NCBI GenBank assembly: GCA_016712985.1
Contig: JADJQA010000012.1
Coordinates: 62,001 to 126,000, forward strand
From: Sulfuritalea sp.
Lineage (GTDB): Bacteria; Pseudomonadota; Gammaproteobacteria; Burkholderiales; Rhodocyclaceae
Length of the DNA stretch: 64,000 bases
Reading direction: 5' to 3'
How positions within the stretch are numbered: the stretch's first letter is position 1; each line of letters begins with the position of its first letter. Of the stretch, positions 54,144 to 62,705 are shown piece after piece. The notes under the pieces were generated by a model. The model had not been told where the DNA came from. It worked only from the letters and a program-made list of their open reading frames with translations, and did not search any database. A program made the position numbers and the translations under genes.

Positions 54144-55239
54144 CTATAGCAGCCGTGGATTGTTGCGGCGGCGTGCAATCGAGATGACCAGGCCGAGTCC
54201 GGCAAGCATCATGGCGTAGGTCTCGGGTTCCGGTATAGCTGCAACATTGAAGTTGGCAGCCCCGTTCTGGGCGCCAAGGTAGGTGCCGATCTCAAAATCG
54301 GCAGGATTGGAGTCGCTGCCGACCAGGGCCTCATTATTATCCGGGTCATAGTCGCCTGCGTACTTGTAAAACTCATAACGACGAAGTATCGATGCAGCGT
54401 TGGGCCCGACCGGCACGCCATAGCCACTCTCCAGTTGGCCGGCGTTAGGATTGCCCGGGTCGGTCTGTAATAGCTGCCACTCTGTTTCAACCTCCGCTTG
54501 CTCAACTTTCGGGTTGCCGCCAATCAGGTCTTCAAGCTTGGCAGGTTCCTTGCCAATCAGCTCGGTGGTAAACACCTTGACCCAGATCGCCTCGCCGAAC
54601 TGGCCCTCAATCTCGGGCGCGGGTGCGTTGATCTGCGCCACAACCTGCGGTGGCGCCGGTAGCTGACCTTCCGCCGGAGGCTGGCGGCAACACTTCCGGC
54701 CGAGGGGAGATTGACGATGCCGTTGCTCAGTGAGCCAGGAGTTGCCGTCTCGACCAACCAGCTATACTTCGTATTGGTCGGATTCTTGATCGTGCCGACA
54801 CCGAAATGATCACAAGGGGTGCTTGCGCTATAGCCGACACCGCCGCCTGACCAGCAGTTGTCGCCCGGCGTGATGAAGCTTCCGCTCGGCGTGCCGTAAT
54901 CCCACGCGCCGTTGTTGAACAGGCCCATAAGGTCACTCTGGTGCCGAAGAGCGCTCCATCGGTGTATTCGGCAATGGTCGGGACCCTGCCGGAGCTGGAC
55001 CTCGTCGCCGGATCAAAGCCGCGACCGATCGGGAAGCCACGGCCAGGCCGCCGAACGGTGTCCGTAATGTCAGAGATGTGCAGGCCTTCGAGCTCGATCT
55101 CGAAGCCGTGCGCGGTGCTCCCGGTGTCATTGATTACGTCGAAATTGCCGAGAAAGCCGATGACGGATGCAGAGGCGGTCGCTGGCGTCACTGCCAGAGA
55201 TACGGCCACCGAAAGGGCTGAAAGCGCGATTCTTTTCAT
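54144..55239 (-). CDS. PEP-CTERM sorted exoprotein, two frameshifts
   Basis: The signal peptide (MKRIALSALSVAVSLAV) at 55239 starts one frame, GLFNNGAWDYGTPSGSFI and the CWSGGG segment continue in a second (shift near 54930), and the C-terminal half is in a third (shift near 54660). The sorting tag is complete: IPEPETYAMMLAGLGLV then RRR. Exosortase/EpsH removes such tags and anchors or releases the protein at the surface. Restored length is about 364 residues. No other domain recognised. Confidence 0.75.
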
Positions 55240-55399
55240 GGTTGAAGGTTTCCTTGAGATTGTCGGAATCTCAAGCTATCAGGCCATGCTTAACTCAACC
55301 TGAAGAAAGCACTGAATAAGTTGCAGCCAGTGTGAAGGATTTCCTTGTGATGATCCCTGACCAGGGATAGCGAAGGCAGGGACGGAAAAGATCAAGCAG

Positions 55400-55534
55400 A
55401 TGACACTGGCGACCGGAACGGGAGTTGAGCTGCATGCACTCCGGACGCGGAAGGCGGAGTTTCTGGCGACGATGGAGACGCTGCTGCCGTGGTCGGGGTT
55501 GTGCGCGTTGGTTGAGCCGCACTACCCGAATTGA
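55400..55534 (+). mobile_element. IS5-family transposase N-terminal remnant
   Basis: A 44-codon frame starting MTLATGTGVELHALRTRKAE and ending LEPHY-like VEPHYPN is the N-terminus of an IS5-type transposase (FLATMETLLPWSGLCALVEP). The catalytic DDE part is missing. It overlaps the last codons of the histidine kinase on the opposite strand. Confidence 0.65.
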
Positions 55535-56940
55535 TCGGGCCGCGTCCGGCGTCCTGAACGGGTGGACGCGGCGGTGCCCGGGTCTGCCGGTCGCCAGCGG
55601 TAGCCTCCGCCGACGGGGATCGAGACCGAAACGAGCATGCCGCCAAGACGGCTTGAGCGGCCGAAAAGCAGTTCGCCGCCGTAGCTCGAAACAATGTCAC
55701 GGACGATGGCCAGACCGAGCCCGTGACCGGCCGTCGCCTCGTCAAGGCGCACACCGCGTTCGGCAATCCGCTCCAGATCTGCGTCCGCACATCCCGGACC
55801 GTCGTCTTCGATGGTGAGCAGGAATCCGTCCGCATCCTTGCCGATACTCAAGCCGACCTGGTGATGCGCCCATTTGCAGGCGTTGTCCAGCAGGTTTCCG
55901 GCAAGCTCGATGAGGTCTTCGCGGTCGCCACGAAATCGTGCGGCTGGTGAAATCGTGGTGGCAATGTCGAGATCACGGTCGCGGTGGAGTTTGCGCATGG
56001 TCATGACCAGCAGATCGGTTTCGGCCACCAGATCGACTTCCGGGCCGCTGCTGCTCTGGCCGGCGACGCGAGCGCGGCGCAGCTCGCGGTCGATGCTGCC
56101 GCCCAGAGCTTGTAGCTGCTCCTGGATCTGCGTCCGCAGCGCGGGGTCGGCACGGATCGATTCGTGGTCGGACATCTGGGTGAGCAGCGTCAGCGGTGTC
56201 TTGAGCGCGTGCGACAGATTGCCGAGCGACTCGCGCGAGCGCCGCAGGCGTTCGCCGAGCACGTCCAGAAGGTGATTGATATTGCGGATCAGGGGCAGGA
56301 CTTCGCTCGGTACGCTCTCGCCAAGTTGGGTGATTTCGCCGTGTTCCAGGCGCACGACGTCGGCTTGCGCCCGGCGTAGCGGAGCCAGGGCACGGCGGAC
56401 GATCCAGATCTGAAGCGCGAGCAGTACGGCGAACATGGTCAGCGTCACTAACGTGTAGTGCATCAGAAAGGCATCGATCCGCTCGCGGATCGGCAGCATG
56501 TCGGCGGCAACGGCGATGGTGAACTGGCGACCGCCAAGCTCGACACCAATGGCGCTGACCAGCAACCGCTGCCGGTCGGGCCCAAGGCGATGACCGGTCT
56601 CCGTGCGGCCCGGTGCGATCGCGCCGACTTCGATAGTGAAGTTGCCGAGGGAAGGCGAACGCATCGTGCCAACGCCGTCGCTACTGATCTGAAAATAGTG
56701 GCCCGAGGCCGGTTGAAGGAAGGCCGGATCAAAGTGCGAAATACCGAGAATGGATTCCGCGCTGGCGTTGACCACAAGCGCCGTTGACAACTCTTGGGCC
56801 TCCTGGTGCAGATTCGCGGCAACGTAGTCTTCCATCATGGTTTCGATGGCTATGCTGCCGGCCGACCACTGCGCCGCGAAGACGGCCGCCAGGCTGAGGG
56901 TGAGTCCGATCGTCAGTGCTTTCAGGATCGACATCATCAA
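55522..56940 (-). CDS. sensor histidine kinase (PhoQ/QseC-like)
   Basis: 472 residues. Two membrane helices (about 5-27 and 162-181) flank a periplasmic sensor of about 130 residues. HAMP region about 182-235, phosphoacceptor His244 in NLSHALKTPL, N-box NLLDNACKW (Asn353), and G-boxes EDDGPGC and GHGLGLAIV. Its start overlaps the response-regulator stop. The last about 28 residues are Arg/Pro-rich and run into an IS5 remnant, suggesting a rebuilt C-terminus. The signal is unknown. Confidence 0.92.
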   Translation of the reverse strand: MMMSILKALTIGLTLSLAAVFAAQWSAGSIAIETMMEDYVAANLHQEAQELSTALVVNASAESILGISHFDPAFLQPASGHYFQISSDGVGTMRSPSLGNFTIEVGAIAPGRTETGHRLGPDRQRLLVSAIGVELGGRQFTIAVAADMLPIRERIDAFLMHYTLVTLTMFAVLLALQIWIVRRALAPLRRAQADVVRLEHGEITQLGESVPSEVLPLIRNINHLLDVLGERLRRSRESLGNLSHALKTPLTLLTQMSDHESIRADPALRTQIQEQLQALGGSIDRELRRARVAGQSSSGPEVDLVAETDLLVMTMRKLHRDRDLDIATTISPAARFRGDREDLIELAGNLLDNACKWAHHQVGLSIGKDADGFLLTIEDDGPGCADADLERIAERGVRLDEATAGHGLGLAIVRDIVSSYGGELLFGRSSRLGGMLVSVSIPVGGGYRWRPADPGTAASTRSGRRTRPDQFG

Positions 56941-57599
56941 TCCGTCTCACCAAACACATAGCCCTGCCCGCGACGGGTGCCGATGCGATGCTTGCCGATC
57001 TTGTTGCGCAGGTGATTGACATGGACCTCGATGACATTGCTGTCCTTGTCCGCATCGTTGGCGTGAACGTGGTCACTGAGTTCGGTCTTGGAAAGGACCT
57101 TGCCGGGGTGCAGCATCATGTAGCGCAGCAAGCGGAATTCGACGCCGCTGAGCGCGCACGGAACGCCATCGCGAATGACCGCCTGGCGGTCCTCGTCGAG
57201 GCTCAGTCCGTCGGCGCCCAGGATCGGCAGCACCTGTCCGTGGCTGCGGCGAATCAATGCCTGCAGGCGAACCAGCAGTTCCTCGAAGTGGAAGGGTTTG
57301 GCCAGATAGTCGTCGGCGCCGGTCCGGAATCCTTCGACTTTCTCGTGCCACGCGTCGCGGCCAGTAAGGATCAGTACCGGCATCAGCTTGCGACGTTCTC
57401 GCCAGTTCCTCAGGACCTCCAGACCGGGGCGTTTGGGCAGGCCGAGATCGAGGATCACACAATCGTAATCCTCCTCGTTGCCAAGGTGCTCGGCATCGAC
57501 GCCATCTCCGGCCAGATCGACGGCGTAACCGCGCTGTAACAGATCCTCGCGTAGCCGGCCGGCCAGTTGCTTGTCGTCTTCAGCCAGCAATACGCGCAT
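56937..57599 (-). CDS. OmpR/PhoP-family response regulator
   Basis: 220 residues. Receiver domain 1-118 with phosphoacceptor Asp51 (VILDLGLPKRPG) and Lys101 (YLAKPF). Winged-helix output domain at about 125-220 (LSGVEFRLLRYMMLHPGKVL, VIEVHVNHLRNKIG). Coupled to the kinase by ATGA overlap. Acts as a DNA-binding transcription factor; targets unknown. Confidence 0.95.
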   Translation of the reverse strand: MRVLLAEDDKQLAGRLREDLLQRGYAVDLAGDGVDAEHLGNEEDYDCVILDLGLPKRPGLEVLRNWRERRKLMPVLILTGRDAWHEKVEGFRTGADDYLAKPFHFEELLVRLQALIRRSHGQVLPILGADGLSLDEDRQAVIRDGVPCALSGVEFRLLRYMMLHPGKVLSKTELSDHVHANDADKDSNVIEVHVNHLRNKIGKHRIGTRRGQGYVFGETD

Positions 57600-57660
57600 G
57601 ACGATTCCCGATGTTCAATGCGAAACTAATCTTAGGAAAAGCGCTGATCAAGTGTTAAAT

Positions 57661-57730
57661 CGTCATTCCGGCGAATGCCGGAATCCAGAACAATCACGGC
57701 GCTGGACACCGGCCTGCGCCGGTGTGACGG
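57661..57730. repeat. GTCATTCC-type palindromic repeat element, copy 5
   Basis: CGTCATTCCGGCGAATGCCGGAATCCAG-like left arm and GCTGGACACCGGC...CGGTGTGACGG right arm. It lies between the response regulator and the gene ending at 57833. Confidence 0.65.
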
Positions 57731-57832
57731 CTTATTCGGTGCTTCCTCAGCGTTGCACGAACTACATTTCCAAGGCATGGAATGCCACCGTGTCGGTAAC
57801 GCTGCCTATGCAAAGCATTGGCTCAGGCCTGC

Positions 57833-59092
57833 TCAGCGAAACACCGCCAGAGCCGCGATCCGCCGCTCGATCTCGGCCATCATCTTCCTGTACTCCGCGC
57901 CGCCGATGCCGCCATAGCGGCGCTTGAACTCAGTGTCCTGCATGAACTCGGGCAGGTCCTTGACTTCGGGAAAGATCTCGGACGCGCTGAAGTGCCCGGC
58001 GGCTGCGCGCTGGACTTTTTGCGCGCCGGCCGGATTCGTCGTGGCGAGTTCACCGAAGCGGACGCCGGCGCGATCGGCGGCAATGTCGTTGAAGGAAAAG
58101 CCGCTGCCGCCCTGCGAATCCTCGACTTCCTTGTACAGGCCGACGGCGTCCGCCAGCGGGCTGCCGGCGCTGGCGGCGATGGCGGCCGAGATCGAGTAGT
58201 GCTGCGCGAAGTCGTGCCGCCCCGCCAGCGTGACGTTGCGCGGCGCGGGCCGGGGCCAGTCCCTGGCCGCCGGGATCACCGCGCCCAGTCCCTTGCCGTT
58301 GACGAAGAACGCCAGGGCGATGATTGCGGCACGATTCTCGGCCGCCGCATCGCCGCCACGCTCCGCCGCCAACCGCATCAGCACGCGCAGCACCTCGTCC
58401 ATCGGCAACCCGGCCTTGCGGCCCGCCGCGGCCACCTCAGCGATGCGCGACTGGTAGGCCTTGAGCCGATTTTCGTCCTCGTTCGACACCAGCACACCCT
58501 TGATCGCTTCAGGCAGGTGCTCGCTCCATTCGTACTCGACCAGCAATGCGCCGCCGCGCATGGATACACGCTTGATCGCATCGGCCGCCGCGCCGGCCAC
58601 GGTCTCGGCCTGGGCATTTTCGAGGGCCCGGCGCATCAGGTATTCGGCGACGAAACCGGGCACCGGCAGCCGGCCCAGCCTGAGGCTTTCAACCCGTGGC
58701 AGACCCGCTGTTTCGACCAGCGCGGCATCGATGTTCAAGAAACCGCCGAGCGGGTTCGCCGGCAGGGTGAGGCTCGCCCGCACGCTCGCTCCGCCTTCCT
58801 GCAACACCACGCTGGCGCTGCCGCCGTAGCGATTGGCCAGATAGTTGGCGGCCAGATCGAGGTCCTCGTTGCCGATCAGGATGCTGCGCAGCGCTCCGGG
58901 CCGCATGCGCCGCGGGTCGTTGCGATCGACAATGCGCCTGGCGCGCGCGATGTTCTCCGGTTTGATCTCGGCCGTGCGTGTCAGCAGTGGCTGGCGATCG
59001 ACCGCCAGGAAGGCGGCGCCGACCAGGACAACGGGCAGGCCGAGCGTCAGCAGCACCAGGATGACCACAAACAGCTTCAAGGAAAAACGCAT
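57833..59092 (-). CDS. conserved membrane-anchored protein, unknown function
   Basis: 419 residues. One N-terminal membrane helix (about 5-30), the rest periplasmic. Long helical region with AANYLANRYGGSASVVLQEG, DAIKRVSMRGGALLVEYEWS and GFSFNDIAADRAGVRFGELA; the last segment resembles a hydrolase- or protease-like fold but I do not recognise a catalytic motif. It lies eight bases after the yjbQ stop, so possibly co-transcribed. Confidence 0.75.
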   Translation of the reverse strand: MRFSLKLFVVILVLLTLGLPVVLVGAAFLAVDRQPLLTRTAEIKPENIARARRIVDRNDPRRMRPGALRSILIGNEDLDLAANYLANRYGGSASVVLQEGGASVRASLTLPANPLGGFLNIDAALVETAGLPRVESLRLGRLPVPGFVAEYLMRRALENAQAETVAGAAADAIKRVSMRGGALLVEYEWSEHLPEAIKGVLVSNEDENRLKAYQSRIAEVAAAGRKAGLPMDEVLRVLMRLAAERGGDAAAENRAAIIALAFFVNGKGLGAVIPAARDWPRPAPRNVTLAGRHDFAQHYSISAAIAASAGSPLADAVGLYKEVEDSQGGSGFSFNDIAADRAGVRFGELATTNPAGAQKVQRAAAGHFSASEIFPEVKDLPEFMQDTEFKRRYGGIGGAEYRKMMAEIERRIAALAVFR

Positions 59093-59100
59093 GTGATGCT

Positions 59101-59515
59101 CTACCCCGTCACCGTTACCACCACTTCACGCAGGTGGCCATGCGCGCGGTGCTCCCAAACGTAGATTCCTTGCCAGGTGCCCAGCAACAGGCGGCCGTTG
59201 CCCACGGGAACGGTGACGGAACTGTCCGTCAGCACGCTGCGGGCGTGGGCGGCCATGTCGTCGTCGCCTTCGAGGTCGTGGCCGTAGGCCGGGTCGCCGT
59301 CGGGCGCCCAGCGTTGGGCAAGGGTTTCCAGATCGCGGCGCACATCCGGGTCGGCGTTTTCGGTGATGGTAAGCGCGCAACTGGTGTGGGCGCACGAACA
59401 CATGGGCAAGACCGGTGGCGATGCCGGCGCTGGCGACAACATCGGCCACCTGACGGGTGATGTTGCTCATGCCGCGTGGCTGGGTGCGAATTTCGAGGAA
59501 GGCTTGATGGGCCAT
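59101..59515 (-). CDS. YjbQ/UPF0047 family protein, one frameshift
   Basis: The start at 59515 gives MAHQAFLEIRTQPRG; after GLAHVFV the frame shifts and AHTSCALTITENADPDV and GTWQGIYVWEHR, the conserved metal-site and C-terminal motifs, continue in another frame. Restored length is about 138 residues, as usual. YjbQ has weak thiamine-phosphate synthase activity in vitro; the true role is unsettled. The indel is near 59392. Confidence 0.82.
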
Positions 59516-59604
59516 GGTCGGACTGGCGCAGGCAATGGGTTGGACACGGGTCGACAGCATAACGCTTGTGGAATCCGCCGGTGCGGCTGGATTGAAAGCC
59601 GGTC

Positions 59605-60015
59605 CTATGCGACCCAGTTCTCCGCTTGCAAGCCATCAACCCGTGCGAATTCGCGCTCGTTGTCGGTGACGAGGATCCAGCCCTCGGCGCGGGCGTGGGC
59701 GGAAAGCCACAAGTCATTATTGCCTATGGCTTGTCCAAGTCGCTGGAGCTGGGCGCGAATCTGGCCATAGTGCTCTCCCGCGGACACTGGCAGAGCGGCA
59801 ACCTGGATAACTGACGCCAGTCGGCCGATAGTGGCGAGAGCCTTTTCCCGCGAATGGCTCTTTTCCGCGCCAAAACGCAGTTCGCCAAGGGTAACTACCG
59901 ACATTGCCAGCTCAGACGCGGCATGGCGCGCGAACCGCTCCCGCGCGGCGGGTGGATTGTGCTTGGCGATGTAGATGCAAATGTTGGTGTCCAGCAGGTA
60001 ACGCGGTCCCATCAA
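59605..60015 (-). CDS. vapC: VapC-type PIN-domain toxin, second locus
   Basis: 136 residues. RYLLDTNICIYIAKHNP (Asp9), VVTLGELRFGAEKS (Glu), NNDLWLSAHARAEGW (Asp) and LVTDNEREFARVDGL give the complete PIN acidic set; this is the tRNA-fMet-cleaving VapC subtype by resemblance. The start overlaps the antitoxin stop. Confidence 0.9.
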   Translation of the reverse strand: MMGPRYLLDTNICIYIAKHNPPAARERFARHAASELAMSVVTLGELRFGAEKSHSREKALATIGRLASVIQVAALPVSAGEHYGQIRAQLQRLGQAIGNNDLWLSAHARAEGWILVTDNEREFARVDGLQAENWVA

Positions 60016-60272
60016 ATGCTCTCGCGCTCCTGGGGCGGCGCATCTTCACGACCTTGGGCCATGAAGTCTTCGGGCAGACTGGCGAGAGCATCGAAAATCT
60101 CGGCACCATCCGCCGGATACTCGCGCAGGACAAGTTCGTTGCCACGACGGAAGATCTCCACCTGCTCCACATTCAGACGAAACTCCTTGGGCAGCCGGAC
60201 GGCCTGGCTATTGCCAGGGACAAAGAGGAAAGAGTATAGAAGGGAAGGGATTATTCCCGGAAAAGGACCCAC
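60012..60272 (-). CDS. vapB: AbrB/VapB-type antitoxin, N-terminus uncertain
   Basis: The core GNSQAVRLPKEFRLNVEQVE and FRRGNELVLREYP is the SpoVT/AbrB swapped-hairpin antitoxin paired with the PIN toxin just downstream (ATGA overlap). The N-terminal strand expected before GNSQAV (M-x-T-L-x-LF) is out of frame by one base near 60225, so the start is unclear; an in-frame GTG at 60272 is the best candidate. The gene follows nifE directly, on the same strand. Confidence 0.7.
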   Translation of the reverse strand: MGPFPGIIPSLLYSFLFVPGNSQAVRLPKEFRLNVEQVEIFRRGNELVLREYPADGAEIFDALASLPEDFMAQGREDAPPQERESI

Positions 60273-60328
60273 CCTCCGAGGAGCCCAAGGGGGGGTGCCA
60301 GGAGCGGGATCAGCATCGGCAGGCAGTC

Positions 60329-61744
60329 TCAAGCTACCAAGGGCTTGCGCACGGCTTTCCGGACCGCCCACGGGGCAGGCGCCCGCACCTTGTCCCACAC
60401 CGGCGCTTCGAGCGTCAGCGCGAGCTGGCGCACCAGTTCCAGCATGCCCTCGTAACCAGCGTAGCCGAACTCGCGCTCCTGATTGATGTCGAGGAAGGGA
60501 ATGCGCGCCTTGAGCGCCGTGTAGAGATTGCGCCCGCCGGCGATCAGGATGTCCGCCCGATATTCCTTGAACGCATCGAGCAGCGCCTGGGGGCTGCCTT
60601 CGGTGATCATCCTGGCGTCCTCGCCCATGATCTCGCGGATGCGCGCCTTGTCTTCCTCGGTGGACTTTTTGGTGCCGGTCGCCACCACCGTCATGCCCAG
60701 ATCCTGCAAGGCCGAGACCACCGACCACGACTTGACGCCGCCGGTGTACAGCAGCACGCGCTTGTCCTTCAGTCGCTCGGCCCAGGGCGCCAGCGCCGCG
60801 CGAATCCTGGCTTCCTCGCGGGCGATCATGGCTTCGGTGCGCCGCGTCAGGTCGGCGTCGCCGAACAGGCGGGCGAAATCTCGGAAGGCCTGCGAGGTAT
60901 CGGTGATGCCGTAGAAGCTGCCCTCGAAGAAGGGCACACCGTAATCGTCCTCGAGCTTGCGCGCCACGTTCAGCAGCGCCTTGGCACAGACCACCATCGA
61001 GGCTTGCGCACGGTGCATGGTCTGCACCTCGGCGAAGCGCGCATCGCCCGACAGGCTGCCGATGATGCGCAGGCCCAGTTCGTCGAACAGCGGCGCCACA
61101 TGCCAGAACTCGCCGGCGATGTTGTACTCGCCGATCAGGTTGACGTCATGCACCTTGATGCCGGGCCCGAGTTTGGCGATGGTCGACTCCGGCACCGGGT
61201 CCGGCTCGCGGGTGCCGATCACGTGGCGGAACATGGCTTCGCCGGCGATCCGGTTGCCGAGATTCTTGGTGCCGTAGAAGCCGGCGCAGTCGACCGGCAC
61301 CACGGGCACGCCCCACAACTCGGTGGCGGCCTTGGCGACGGCTGCGATGTCGTCGCCGATCAGCGCCGTGACGCAGGTCGAATAGAGGAACACGGCCGCC
61401 GGCCGATAGTCGTCGATGGCCTGCTTGATCGCGTGGAACAGCCGCTTCTCGCCGCGACCCATGATCACATCCTGCTCGGTGAGGTCGGTGGTCATGCCGA
61501 TGCGATACAGCAGCGGGCCCGAGGATCGCGTGCCACGGTTGTCCCAGCTCGATCCGGCACAGGCGCTGGGGCCGTGCACGATGTGCGCGACGTCGGCGAT
61601 CGGCAGCAGGGCAATCTGCGCGCCGTCGAAAGAGCAGCCGCCGGCCGTGGCGCCGGGCTTGGTCTTGGCGCAGCCGGATTTCTCCTTCGTGTTGTGGGCG
61701 CAGGCGGGCTCGTTCAGCAGTTCGGCGATTTCGGCGGCTATCAT
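60329..61744 (-). CDS. nifE: nitrogenase iron-molybdenum cofactor scaffold protein NifE
   Basis: 471 residues. Cluster cysteines lie in GGCSFDGAQIALLPI, HGPSACAGSSWDNRG and STCVTALIGDDI, with VPVDCAGFYGTKNLGNRIAG and LYTGGVKSWSVVSALQDLGM as further NifE marks. NifE forms the NifEN scaffold on which NifB-co matures to FeMo-co. Normally nifN follows at once; here a vapBC pair follows and no nifN is present in the window. A sigma-54 promoter lies just upstream. Confidence 0.95.
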   Translation of the reverse strand: MIAAEIAELLNEPACAHNTKEKSGCAKTKPGATAGGCSFDGAQIALLPIADVAHIVHGPSACAGSSWDNRGTRSSGPLLYRIGMTTDLTEQDVIMGRGEKRLFHAIKQAIDDYRPAAVFLYSTCVTALIGDDIAAVAKAATELWGVPVVPVDCAGFYGTKNLGNRIAGEAMFRHVIGTREPDPVPESTIAKLGPGIKVHDVNLIGEYNIAGEFWHVAPLFDELGLRIIGSLSGDARFAEVQTMHRAQASMVVCAKALLNVARKLEDDYGVPFFEGSFYGITDTSQAFRDFARLFGDADLTRRTEAMIAREEARIRAALAPWAERLKDKRVLLYTGGVKSWSVVSALQDLGMTVVATGTKKSTEEDKARIREIMGEDARMITEGSPQALLDAFKEYRADILIAGGRNLYTALKARIPFLDINQEREFGYAGYEGMLELVRQLALTLEAPVWDKVRAPAPWAVRKAVRKPLVA

Positions 61745-61773
61745 GGTGGGCCCCAGGGAATTGCAGAGATACC

Positions 61774-61789
61774 CGCAAACCCCATGCCA
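61774..61789 (-). promoter_or_regulatory. sigma-54 promoter of nifE
   Basis: On the minus strand TGGCATGGGGTTTGCG, GG and GC ten bases apart. The predicted start is near 61763, 19 bases before the nifE ATG. Confidence 0.75.
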
Positions 61790-61861
61790 GAACGCAAGTC
61801 ATTGACTGCACACAGGAGTCGGCGCCGGCGGGACGGCGATGCGGCAGCCCGCACATTGTTT

Positions 61862-61877
61862 TGTGCGGTTTGCGACA
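61862..61877. promoter_or_regulatory. NifA upstream activator site between nifE and nifQ
   Basis: TGT-GCGGTTTGCG-ACA. It is centred about 106 bases from the predicted nifE start and about 75 bases from the candidate nifQ start, so one site may serve both divergent promoters. Confidence 0.7.
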
Positions 61878-61918
61878 GGACCGCTTGAGAACCCGCGCTG
61901 TTGCGCGGTGTGCCACGC

Positions 61919-61934
61919 TGGCACCCTTCGTGCA
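61919..61934 (+). promoter_or_regulatory. candidate sigma-54 promoter of nifQ
   Basis: TGGCACCCTTCGTGCA with correct GG-N10-GC spacing. The predicted transcription start would be only two bases before the nifQ ATG, so either the message is nearly leaderless or the true nifQ start differs; confidence is lower than for nifH/B/E. Confidence 0.45.
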
Positions 61935-61946
61935 TCGTCCGTCACC

Positions 61947-62525
61947 ATGAACGCCACCGACCTGCGCCCGCACCTGCTCAGCTTCGCCCGCTATCCGCAT
62001 CTGCCTGAAACCCTGGCGCTGGCCGGCACCATTGCCCTTGCGCCGCACCGCCGGGGACCGTGGCGCGCGCCGGTGGCCGGGCTCGGCCGCAACGAACTGG
62101 ATGGCCTGCTCGTAACCTATTTCCCGGCAGCCGAACCGCTGCGTCCGCTCCTGCATGTCTGGCGCGAGGAAGCCGAGGCCGCAGCCCGTGACGGCATCGA
62201 CGAGTTCGACGACCTGGTCGCGCTGCTGCTCGCGCACCAGACCACCACCGCGCCCGATTCGCGCTGGCTGGCCCATGCCATCGCCACCGCCAGCATGGCC
62301 GACCACCATCTCTGGCAGGATCTCGGCCTGCCCAGCCGCGTCGAGCTCAACGCCCTGATGCATACCCGCTTCACCGCCCTGAAACTGAATAACGCCGGCG
62401 ACATGAAGTGGAAGAAATTCTTCTACCGCCAGCTGTGCGAGCAGGCCGAGGTGCTGATCTGCAAGTCTCCGAGTTGCGCGGCGTGTTGCGATTACGACGT
62501 ATGCTTCGGCCCGGAAACGGGCTAG
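61947..62525 (+). CDS. nifQ: NifQ, molybdenum donor for FeMo-co synthesis
   Basis: 192 residues. The C-terminal Cx4Cx2Cx5C motif (CKSPSCAACCDYDVC) and the GDMKWKKFFYRQLCE segment are diagnostic of NifQ, an Fe-S protein carrying a Mo-Fe-S cluster to NifEN. It is divergent from nifE and followed, 180 bases on, by modE, which groups molybdenum delivery genes together. No clear ribosome site precedes the ATG. Confidence 0.92.
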   Translation: MNATDLRPHLLSFARYPHLPETLALAGTIALAPHRRGPWRAPVAGLGRNELDGLLVTYFPAAEPLRPLLHVWREEAEAAARDGIDEFDDLVALLLAHQTTTAPDSRWLAHAIATASMADHHLWQDLGLPSRVELNALMHTRFTALKLNNAGDMKWKKFFYRQLCEQAEVLICKSPSCAACCDYDVCFGPETG

Positions 62526-62681
62526 AAAGAGTCTGACCACCACTTCCGCCGAAGTTGTCGACGGACAGCGCTATTGGTATGGGCTTATAGCGAAGCCCCC
62601 CTCAAGAAACCTCCAAAAGACAGCAGTGGAAACTCTGGCCTGCTATTTGCTGAATGCCCGTAAGAGAGCACTTATAGCCCG

Positions 62682-62705
62682 CGTTATGTCGTAAAGGTTA
62701 CAACG
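62682..62705 (+). promoter_or_regulatory. possible ModE-type operator before modE
   Basis: CGTTATGT and ACAACG half sites around a short spacer form an imperfect palindrome ending at the modE start codon; CGTTAT-like halves resemble ModE sites. By-eye match only. Confidence 0.3.
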
